Below, in pieces: positions 45,786 to 55,318 of a stretch of 64,000 nucleotides of DNA. Made by a program: the position numbers and the translations under genes. The stretch is taken from contig BCJJ01000013.1 in the NCBI GenBank assembly GCA_039545355.1, forward strand, positions 853,980 through 917,979. The letters run 5' to 3'. Position 1 is the first letter of the stretch; each line of letters opens with the position of its first letter. The notes below the pieces were generated by a model. That model did no database searches. It saw only the letters and a list, made by a program, of their open reading frames with translations, and was not told where the DNA came from. This DNA comes from Trichosporon coremiiforme. Its lineage: Eukaryota; Basidiomycota; Tremellomycetes; Trichosporonales; Trichosporonaceae.

Positions 45786-48700
45786 ATGAGCACGCCTCGC
45801 CGGCTGGCCAAGATGCCGCAGCGCAAGCCCCGGCTTGCTGCAAAGGCGAAGGCTTCTCCTGCCGCGCCTACTATCACCCCCGCCACGGCCACGGTCTCCT
45901 CGACCGTCTCGTTCGCGCAAGTTCTAGACGCATAGCAAGCCATGCAGTTCGCGCGCCAGATGGACATGGACGGCAACGACGACTACATCAGTTTGAAGGC
46001 GTTCATGAAGGAAGCCATGGACGAGGTCGACGCTGCCGCCGGTCCCAGCAGAACGAGCGGGACTTCGGCTCCACTTCTGAATCCCGACACGTCTGACACG
46101 GCTCGGGACGACGATATGGAGTTCTGCTCCCCCTCAGACGACGAGGTCACGTTCCAGCCCGCCGCTCAAGCTTCGTCCTCTGTCCTCGACGCGCTCCAGG
46201 AGCACTCTGGGGGCGAGGAGGAGATAGAGTACCGCGGCGACTGCGACGCCTTCGAGGACTTCGACTACGGCATTGGGAACGAGAGGAACCACGAGGGCGC
46301 AAACGTCGACACCTCACGGTACGACTACACCGACTCGGAGGTCGACGCCGACGAGGACCAGGACGAGCCCCGGCCCGAGCCTGAGCCCGAGGCCGCCAAG
46401 GCCCCTCCCCTGCCGCCTGGCATGCCCCCGCCTCCGCCCCCGTCGCGCTCGATGCCGCCGCCGCCCGCGCCCTCGCCTGTGTGCAGCACCCCTGGATCTT
46501 CCGTTCTTCCTCCCCTCACACACTACTGGTCCCCAGCTCCCGCCCCCTTCCCCGTCTACACTGGAAACCGCCACTCGCCCGCACCCGCCGTCTTCCCGCC
46601 CTACACTGGAAACTATCACTCGCCTGCTCCTGCTGTCTTCCCCGCCGCCGCACGCCCGCGTACTCCCCCCGCACCTGTTCAGCCTGCGAGCACTCCTACG
46701 TGGTCGACAAAGCGATCGACGCTACTAAGCCAGCCAACGCAGACATCGATCTACTCGCCGCAATCCAAGCCAAGGTCACGGCCGCGTTCATGGACACGCT
46801 TGTCGAGAAGTTCGCCGGCTTCGGCGTCACTGACAAGAGCGACAACAGTGTTGCCGAGTCCACTGCAGCCGACGAGTTCACCTGCACTTCCACCAAGCCT
46901 ACCGCCCCTGTTCACACCGAGCCCCGTCCCGCCATTAGGGTCGACCACAGTGCCGACGCGGACTCCGCAGCCGTCAAAGAGACCGAGGAAGAGCCCGACT
47001 CAAAGGAGTCATCCGAGGAGACCACGTCAGAGGTGGAGGAGTCAACCAAGCCCGTCATCTTCGAAGCGCAGGCCGCCAGCCTCCGCGCCCGGTTCTTGAA
47101 GTGGGTTCCGAAGCCCGCCGAGTCTAGCGTCTCCGAGGAGAAGCCGGCTGAACAGAATCCCGAGGAGCAGCCGGAGTCCAAGGAGCAGCCGGAGCTCCAT
47201 GAGTGGCACGAGCCCGAGGAGAAGGCTCCATTTGGGGAAGAGCAGAACCAAGAGAGGGAGAAGTCGGAGGAGAACTCGGAGGATGAGGCCGCGGTCGTGA
47301 GCCCGCCCGCTATCTCTGAGACCGCCGCAGCTAACTTCCGCGCGCGCTTCTTGAAGTGGGCTCCCAAGCGGGCTGAGTCTACCGTCTCCGAGGAAGCGCA
47401 GGGACAGCAGCCTGAGCAGCAGGAGTCACCTTACGAGGAGCGGGAGCCGCAGGAAGAGACCGTGCGCGAGGAGACCGTTCAGTAGGCCGCAGTCACCAGG
47501 TCCAAGGACGCCACCGCCCTCCTCGCCCGCTCCCAGGAGAGCCAGGAGGGGAGCCTCGGAGCAAGCTGGGTCTGATGCGGAGGCACAGGCTCCGCCGGAG
47601 CCCGAGAAGGATGTCTCAGTGGAGGAGCCTGAGTCCGAGAACAATGCCGCCAGCTGCGACGTCGCCATGCCCAAGCTCCTCGCTCGTTTCCAGAAGTGGA
47701 ACATGAAGTGTGCCAAGACCGGTGTCTCTGGGTCTGCGACCCCAATTGCCCCGCTTCGCGACCGCTACAGGAACTGGCCCAGGAAGCCAGGCAGCCCCAG
47801 TGTCTCCGAGGAGAGGCAGAGCCAGCATTTACTCGTAGTAGAGGGATCGTTGGCCGCTGTGCAGGAGAGCACTACCGCCATCTCCGCAATCTTCGACGCC
47901 ATCTCTGCACTCCCCGCCACCGACCTTGAGGAGAAGCCAGTGCCGGCCGCTAGCGAAGTCACGGAGACAGCCGTGACCAATCTCCGCCCGAAGTTCCGTG
48001 CACCGGGAATGAGGGTAGCCCAGACTGGCAGATCCGACAGCACGACTGCGGACGCTACGACGGGCACGAGCTCTGAGGACCGGCACGCCTTGACCGAGCA
48101 GAACTCAGAGGCAGATGCTCGCGCCGTAGCCTACGGCGCTTATGGCGTCTCGACCGATTCCGACTCGGAGGCGGACAACGACGAGTACGTGACCGCGTGG
48201 GAGGGAACCGACACCGGCTCGGAGTACTCGGTCGAAAGCGACGCCAGTGGGTACTTGACAGCCGATGACGCGATGACGGCACCAACTGGGGCAGCTTCTA
48301 TACCCGAAGGGGTCTCAGCCCTCCGTACTACCTGGAGGACGCCAAGGGCGTCAAGCACTACAAGGTTGAGGAGGAGGGGGAGAGGAAGAAGAGGGGGAGG
48401 AGGAGGTTGAGAGGCAGCAGAGTCACGAGCGGACTGTGACGTCGGAGGAGAACATGAGCCCCGCGGGGCCAACCCTCGAATCGCCGCCGACCAGAAGGCC
48501 TCTGCCACCCGCGTCTGAGGGACTCGACGGTGAGGAAGTCGCGCAGCTGCAGGATGTGTGCACCGCAGACTGGCGCGCCGACTGCCGTCGGAGTAGTAGG
48601 TTGGAGAACCTGGTCTCGGGCTCGGTCGGAGAGAACTCGTCCGGCACCCTCATCAAGGTGCAGAGCCCGGAGCTCTCGCATCCGGCGAACTGGTACGTAA

Positions 48701-48980
48701 ACTATCTCCTACCAACAATGCTGACCACGCCAGCCCGGAACAGGCTTCGGAGAAGGAGCCCGAGAGTGTCTCCACCAACGTGGAGTCGTCCTCCGAGACC
48801 ATGCTCGTGGACGAGGACCTCATGGTCGAAGTGGAGGAGGAACAGGGGGTCCTCGTCGGGGATGCGATGGACGTAGACGACGAGGATGAGACTCCGGACG
48901 AGGACGCGATGGACGTCGACGGTGAGATCGAGCCAAGGCGCGGCATCCAGCTCGACCCCCGTCTCGTCGCCCTTCTCTAG
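45786..48980 (+). pseudogene. Broken acidic repeat protein gene
   Basis: ATG 45786 opens a frame with an in-frame TAG at 45933, after which the same frame continues with clear protein character (DMDGNDDYISLKAFMKEAMD) into a Pro-rich tract of PAPAVFP and PPYTGN repeats. The coding signal then moves to another frame near 46640-46700, to a third after a TAG at 47483, and again near 48420 and 48780. Across these frames one repeat recurs: ARFLKWVPKPAES-VSEE, ARFLKWAPKRAES-VSEE, ARFQKWNMKCAKT-VSG and weaker copies. Most of the protein is Glu/Asp-rich. I recognise no known family. Several breaks in one tract point to a pseudogene. Some could be hidden introns; the TAG at 45933, for example, lies in a possible 43-nt GT-AG segment. 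Confidence 0.55.
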
Positions 48981-50307
48981 CCGGGTGCGGCTCCCGCGCT
49001 TGTCTTGGCCCAGCACCTGCCCAAGACCACGCGGGGTCGCCACCATCCCTACGGGGGACGGAGGGCCGCGAAACACGTCGCAGTCCAGAGGCCCCTCAGC
49101 CTCCCCTTGGCGCCGACCGAGAGCGGCTTTTTTGCTGGCCTCACTCTACAGGCTCTGAAGCTCACCACCGCCATGAACAAGAAGGTGGCGAGGACGACGC
49201 GCAGACTCAGGCGCACATCGCAGCCTAAGCCCATGCCCGCAACGTTCCTGGCGTAGCTACGCTGCGCTGCCTCACGAGGAGGAGTACCGAAGTTGCGGTC
49301 TCGAAGACCTGACCGAGGAGGATAACGATACCTCCGGCCGGGCTACTTTACTGTATCAACAACAACACCTGTATCAACAGCTTTATCTTTATCTACAACA
49401 TCGACTGTATCAGGTTTTAAACGACAATTCTAGCGAGCACATCATACCGAACGAGAGGAACTGCCAACGACAAGAGCCCGATTACGATCAAAGAGCCCGC
49501 TATAGAAGGAGAAGACTGCACAAACGATACGACATAAGCGAAGAACACCACCAGACCGACTCCCCATTACTCGAACACGAAATACATTGCCGATATAACT
49601 AGAGCAGGACAGCGCAAATGAACATCATGATTTACGCCAGCAACAACACCGATTTGAGCAGAACCTGAGCGAGAACGAACGAAAGATGTGCGCGGACCTG
49701 CACTACAACACGAACAGCAGCTTCCGCGAGACCAAGATCTATGCCAGAGCCCCACTACGCACACGAACAGCACTTCGGACGCGGAAACGATCATTGGAGG
49801 CGCAGACTTGCGAAACAAGTTGGACTAGTACGAGAGCATAATGCGGACCAGAGCCAGGCGCCAGAACCATGCACCAGAACTACGCGCCGAGACTTCACAC
49901 GGAAGCCCGAGATCATGATCCAGAACCAGCCCCGCCGAGACCTAGGACGCCGCCACCGCAGACACAGCCCGAAGCCGCACCACCTAGGACAGCGTCATTA
50001 TTCCGCACGTAGGAACAGATTCAGTCATAGAGCAAAAACATTACAATGCATCTCTTCACCATCCGCGCACCTCAAGTCAGCAACCTTGTCTCCTGCTGCA
50101 TTGCCACAGTCTGCCGCCACCACAGGCACAGGGCCTGAGTGAGCCGGCGATATATCCGCAAATGCCGCTGGGCGAAACTGCAGATTTGATTCCGCTTTGC
50201 GGGGCTGATTTGGTTCCGTCGTGTGGGGTATGTCGAAATCCAAACTGTCTACGAGATGCATCTCTTACACCTCAACCCACACCACCACCACCAAAAAAAC
50301 AGACAAA
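48981..50307 (+). pseudogene. ATG-less Gln/Glu/Arg-rich coding remnants
   Basis: Downstream of the acidic repeat relic, long stop-free frames lack ATG starts and keep strong protein character. One at 49273-49602 (open further upstream) is rich in Gln, Tyr and Leu and then Arg and Glu. The next, at 49602-49841 in another frame, reads EQDSANEHHDLRQQQHRFEQ. A third in yet another frame runs 49741-50142. They look like consecutive pieces of one decayed gene, perhaps the same as the relic before it. The final 160 bp, CA-rich with a run of ACC just before the ATG, are the RACK1 promoter and leader. Confidence 0.4.
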
Positions 50308-51662
50308 ATGGGCGAGCCTCTCGTTTTCAAGGGATCCCTTGCCGGCCACGCCGGCTGGGTTACTGCCATCGCTACCTCCAGCGAGAACCCCGACATGATC
50401 CTCACCGCTTCGCGTGGTACGTAGATGAAAAACGGCGTCGGAAAACTCGCAGAGCGAATTTTTCGAGCGGTGAAGGAACGACCCGCTGACATCTCCCAGA
50501 CAAGACCATCATCGTCTGGCAGCTCACCCGCGACGAGTCTTCTTTCGGTTTCCCCAAGAAGATCCTCCACGGCCACAACCACTTCGTCTCTGACGTCGTC
50601 ATCTCGTCGGACGGCCAGTTCGCCCTCTCGTCCTCGTGGGACAAGACCCTCCGTCTCTGGGACCTGAACACCGGCCTTACCACCCGCAAGTTCGTCGGCC
50701 ACACCGGTGACGTCCTCTCGTGAGTATCTTCTGCTGGAATGGACAGGCTCCGCGGGCTAGGCGGCGAGCTGCATGGGATTCTGAACCCCTTTGGTGGACT
50801 TGAAGCAAAATTCTGCGCTGCTCTGCTGCCATTGGCTCTCCGCACCTGGCCAGCAGTTTCGTCGAAATCTGCGAGCTTTCAGCTGACCAACAGGGTTTCG
50901 TTCTCCGCCGACAACCGTCAGATCGTCTCGGCCTCGCGTGACCGCACCATCAAGCTCTGGAACACCCTCGGCGAGTGCAAGTTCAACATCGTTGACGACG
51001 GCCACTCCGAGTGGGTCTCGTGCGTCCGCTTCTCGCCCAACCCCGTCATCCCCGTCATCGTTTCGGCCGGCTGGGACAAGGTCGTCAAGGTGAGTACCTG
51101 CAATGGTTGGGAAATGATGATTTGTAATATATTTGCTACTTCAGAGGGCTTGCCCGATGAGACAACACTATCCACCAAGATCTCTGATCCCCCATTGAAA
51201 CCAGCTTTTTCTTTCATGAGGAATGGCAGCTGACGGAAACAGGTCTGGGAGCTCTCCAAGTGCAAGCTTAAGACCAACCACTACGGCCACACCGGCTACA
51301 TCAACACCCTCGCCGTCTCCCCCGACGGATCCCTCGCCGCTTCCGGTGGCAAGGACGGCATTGTCATGCTCTGGGACCTCAACGAGGGCAAGCACCTCTA
51401 CTCCCTTGAGGCCGGTGACATCGTCAACTCGCTTGTCTTCTCGCCCAACCGCTACTGGCTCTGTGCCGCCACCGCCTCGTCGATCAAGATCTTCGACCTC
51501 GAGTCCAAGTCGATCGTCGACGACCTCAAGCCCGACTTCAACGAGCTCTCCGAGAAGGCCCGCAAGCCCGAGTGCGCTTCGCTCGCCTGGTCCGCCGACG
51601 GCCAGACCCTCTTCGGTGGTTACACCGACAACCTCATCCGCGTCTGGGCCGTTACCGTCTAA
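50308..51662 (+). CDS. RACK1: RACK1 (Asc1/Gib2-type) ribosomal WD40 protein
   Basis: Exons 50308-50416, 50500-50719, 50894-51089 and 51243-51662, 314 residues, the usual RACK1 length. Seven WD repeats are visible, with GH...WD spacing, starting [14 protein letters not shown] and ending [10 protein letters not shown]. Conserved RACK1 phrases include [26 protein letters not shown] and the SASGGKDG-like [17 protein letters not shown]1 binds the head of the 40S ribosome and scaffolds kinases and G-protein signals; the Cryptococcus orthologue Gib2 acts as a G-beta-like protein. The ATG context (AAAATGG) is good. Codons are strongly C-ending, as expected for a highly expressed gene. The third intron (51090-51242) contains a C/D snoRNA. 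Confidence 0.97.
51108..51192 (+). ncRNA. SNORD24: U24-type C/D box snoRNA in RACK1 intron 3
   Basis: Inside the 153-nt third intron of RACK1 there is a C box ATGATGA at 51114-51120 and a D box CTGA at 51184-51187, with GGGA and TCCC able to form the terminal stem. Two guide segments match U24 as I know it: ATATTTGCTA after the C box and CCACCAAGATC just before the D box. An internal CGATGAG resembles a C' box. In budding yeast U24 (snR24) lies in the intron of ASC1, the RACK1 gene, and guides 2'-O-methylation of 25S rRNA. The same host-guest pairing here supports the call. Confidence 0.85.
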
Positions 51663-52153
51663 GACGTTAATCTGTAGTCATGCAGAGTTTGTGGTGGATA
51701 GACACTTGTTTTGGCAGGGGCAGTTTGGGCACCCCGAGCGACGCACTAGGCAGCAGTCGCTATGTATGAACACTCATCATCAGCACCAGTCCGAGATCAG
51801 CAGTCAGAAAAAATGCGAGAGGGAGGCTAATGCGGAGCGTGAGAGCAGTGTCTCTCACTATCTCACTGAAAGCCAAGCCCTCCGTGTATGAGACTGTGCC
51901 TGTGCCTCAATGCTCATCTGCATCTCCGCACATGCTTGTGCTTCTGCTCTAATCACGGCTGCTAGTCGCAGCAAAGCAGTCACTCGGTTTGGATTGCAGA
52001 AGTTGAGAGCATCTTGCTGATAATAAAATTGCTTCCGCTCGTTCAGATATCCGGCGGCAGGCGGCGAAGTGGAGGTCACTGAGATTTTGGCCACCTGAGC
52101 TCACAAGACACCGGCAGTGTCAACATCCACCACCGCGACGACGAGAAACCGAC
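51663..52153. other. Intergenic between RACK1 and the CCDC137 homologue
   Basis: RACK1 3' flank and promoter of the next gene. No further feature seen. Confidence 0.6.
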
Positions 52154-53291
52154 ATGCCTCACAAGCGTGAGTACCACAAACAAGGTGTTATGTTTCCTAT
52201 CTGACCTCGGCAGGAGCGAAGAAGTCTGTGCGTGACGAGACGCGGAGTAAGAAGTAAGTGTGCTCGGCTGTCCTACCTTCCCTCGAACGATCTTCCAGGT
52301 GCCGCTTCCGCCGATCTCACAGCGCCCCTCAGCCGACAGCGTGGAAGCGTGCTCTGTCGCTCTGCTCTGTGATACACCCGCAGAAGGGAGGAGACGGAGA
52401 GAAATCAGCTGCATACTCTCGACTGGTCAGCTGACATTCAGGGGCTACAACCTTGCGCCCGGGTCCATGAAGGACGACACGCCGAAGGGTGCTCTTCGTA
52501 TTCTGAACGCGGCCAAGGTCCAAGCGGCTTTCAGAAAGCAGGGCCGTGTGACCTCGGAGGACACGGGCGAGCATACCTTGAAGCGAAAGCGTGGGGAGGA
52601 GAAGAAGACCGCCAAATCCTCTTCTTCCACCGAGACGAAGGAGCCCGCGAAGATTCGGACGGAGGCGGACAAGGAGGCAGCCAAGGCCGAGAAGGCAGCC
52701 AAGGCCATGGGCGAGGACGACGGCAAGAAGAAGAGAGGCGGCAAGCCCGAGATCCCCAAGATCGGCCCCAACGAGACGCTGGGCGAGTATAACCGCCGCG
52801 TCGAGGCGCTGATGCGCGGGAGCGTCAACAAGGCGATCAAGTCTGCCGAGGCGCTGAAGGGGCAGCAGATCCAGGCGCTGAAGGCCGAGAAGGCCGCCCG
52901 TCGTGCTGCAGCTCAGGCCGGCCTGCCGCCTCCCAAGCCCGGGTCCAGCTTCTCCGCCAACCCCCTTCCCGCCGGCAAGAAGGAGCCATCACCCTCCCCC
53001 GAGCCCGAGGAGCGCACGTTCGCCGAGGCGCCGCAGCGCCGCCGTCTCAACGACATCGCGCTCGCGCCTCCGCAGCTGCCCAAGATGCGTCAGGCGAAGA
53101 AGGCGCCGAGCGAAATTGGCAGCAAGATCCCCCTCAACGCCGGTCAGAAGCGTATCATGGAGGAGGAGCGTGAGAGGGTTATCAAGATGTACCGCGACAT
53201 GAAGGCGAAGAAGGAGCAGGAGAAGGCGGCCGAGAAGGAGGAGAAGGAGGCCGAGAAGAGGAAGAAGAAGAAGGCGCGCAAGAGCCAGTAG
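52154..53291 (+). CDS. CCDC137: CCDC137 homologue, nucleolar Lys-rich protein
   Basis: Exons 52154-52166, 52214-52253 and 52442-53291, 300 residues. The first exon codes only MPHK and one base. The order of features matches animal CCDC137: a basic N-terminus (MPHKRAKKSVR), an IPKxGxxExxxxYxRRxE helix (here IPKIGPNETLGEYNRRVE), a proline and leucine segment (ALAPPQLPKMRQ), and near the C-terminus a GQKRIMEEERERVIKMYRDMK helix followed by a Lys/Glu tail. Human CCDC137 is nucleolar and can hold retinoic acid receptor there; a role in ribosome biogenesis is likely in a fungus, which lacks that receptor. The gene converges with EGD1. Confidence 0.8.
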
Positions 53292-53699
53292 ACGCGGAGT
53301 CATTGTTGTAATCATATCATTTAGATGGCATCTCATACCATGTTCAAAACTGGCGCTAACGAGATTTCGTGTAGCCGCCGTTCCGCACGTCCAGCGTTGG
53401 AACAAGCATCAAGGATACAGTGGGACGCCCCGATCCCCCATCTTCTATCAATCTGCTGCAGCGCAGGCCGTGTCACCTCCTGGACCATCAGAAGCGCCCG
53501 TCAGTGACATCCGCAACGCCCAGGAACAGCTGGATTGCCTATCACGGCTTAGGGGTGTCACGGATCCTTTGGGGTGATCCGCAATCTCATGTATTCGCGT
53601 GTAGATTGTGATCTCGTGTAACACGGCTTCATATGATACGTGATACAAATAAAATGCTGCTAGCAACCCTCGACGCGACGACTATTGTACGACGTTTGT
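53292..53699. other. Convergent 3' flanks
   Basis: Between the CCDC137 homologue and EGD1 stops; AT-richer 3' sequences and no gene. Confidence 0.6.
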
Positions 53700-54370
53700 T
53701 TACTCGAGCTGGTCGAGGTCGGCCTTCTTGTCGTCCTTCTTGTCGGCCTCGTCGAAGTTCTCGACGAGGTCGGGGATCTCGTCGTCGACCTCACCGTCCT
53801 TCTTCTCGCCACCGGCCTGCTGGTTGAGCTGGGCCTGGCGGGCGGTCAGGGACTGGTAGGACTCGGCGAGACGGCGGAGGTTAGCCAGCGAGTCAGGGCC
53901 GAGCTGGTTGAGGATACCGGGGACGAGCTCGGTGAGCTCCTTGTTCTGGCCGGGGCCGTAGATGGCGAGGGTGTTGGAGGGGAGGGCAGCCTGGACGGCG
54001 ACCTTGGGGGCACCGAAGTGGAGAACGTTGCCGTCCTCCTTGAACATGTTGACCTCCTCAACGCCAGCGATGGGGGTGACGCCGAGCTTCTTGAGAGCAG
54101 CCTGGAGCTTGCGGTCGTCGCCCTGGGTAGCGGTCACCGACTTCTTGACCTGCTTACGGCGGGGAGTACCCTTGCCGCCTGTTTGTGTTGATAGCCGATG
54201 GACAGGACGTGATGAAACGTAAAAGTCGTCAGGCGATCATTGCGGGAATGGGTGGGAGCACGAGCAAGTCAAAGAACGAATGTCAGTGGACGGTCCTTCT
54301 CAACAACAAGTCACGCGAACGCACCAATGCGGACCTGAGCCTGGAGCTTAGCGAGCTTCTCCTTGTCCAT
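53700..54370 (-). CDS. EGD1: Nascent polypeptide-associated complex beta subunit
   Basis: Two exons, 54370-54325 and 54178-53700, 174 residues. The first exon codes [15 protein letters not shown], the ribosome-binding start typical of NAC-beta, and the second begins with [13 protein letters not shown], containing the RRKxxKK ribosome-contact motif. The NAC domain follows ([47 protein letters not shown]). The acidic tail ends LDQLE. EGD1 dimerises with the alpha subunit and shields nascent chains at the ribosome exit. The 146-nt intron has donor GTGCGT. It is divergently arranged with the securin-like gene across a 950-bp interval. Confidence 0.96.
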
Positions 54371-55318
54371 GATGATTAGTGGCGGCTGTAAGGTCGAAGG
54401 CGTGTGCGGGTGGTTGAAGGAAGGCGGTTGACAGATGACGTTGTGAGATTCCGGGGCCGGTTCAAGTGAGACCAGCAGGCACACGACGATCCGTCCGGAA
54501 GACCAAGATATCGAACATCAGATTCCCAGCGCGCACGTTCAGTTACGAGTCGTCGAAAAAAGTCGCGAGGTCATACGTCCGAGGTAGTGACAGGCCAAGC
54601 GTCGCGAGATGGAATACGTTCGAAGGTCACGCGAATACAAGTTCGTTTCATTGCAAGATCGGTTCAAGGAAGCACAGCGTCAGCATACCACAACTCGGTT
54701 GTTGCACCGGAGCCCGGGAAAATCGTCGCGCGCAGCCGGGGCTGATGGTCCGTCGATCCGGTGGGTGTCCGTTGTGCCGTGTCCGACTTACAGCGGGTCC
54801 GTTTTGATGGTGAGGGGAGGAGAGAGAGTGGTGGGTGGCTTGGGTTGAGCGACTTGGGCTTGGCTGCTGTCGAGTGTGGGCTGGCTGGGCTGGCACGCTG
54901 GCTGGCCGCTGGCTCCGCGCGCAGTGTCGCGAGCTCATTGGAGATCCCCGTCACCTGTTCACGGCAATATCGCCGACCACGTGGATGTGGCACTAGCGCG
55001 CTTGATTTCCCTCTCAACCACACTACCGTACCTGCCCGATCGAGCGCCCAGCGTCAACAACAACATTATTCTCTCATGCATCTGCTCTCTGCTTCTTACC
55101 ATCATTCCCTCCTTCCTTTCTTCTCTACTCAACTCTACTCCCACCACTAGTATCAAGCAACCTCGCCTCCTCCTGTCACCCCCACTGCTTGCCTCACCCT
55201 CTTGTCTTCTTGCGCGCACCCCCCTCATTCTCCTGCCTTGCCGGTCCATCCGACTGGAACCGCCTTCCCTTGACGTCCGGCAACGGGGCCAATCGGTCAC
55301 CTTCAACAACACGCCACC
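54371..55318. promoter_or_regulatory. Divergent promoter region of EGD1 and the securin-like gene
   Basis: No gene seen. The right half (about 55070-55310) is a strongly CT-rich tract on the plus strand leading to the ATG, as is common in fungal promoters and leaders. Confidence 0.5.
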
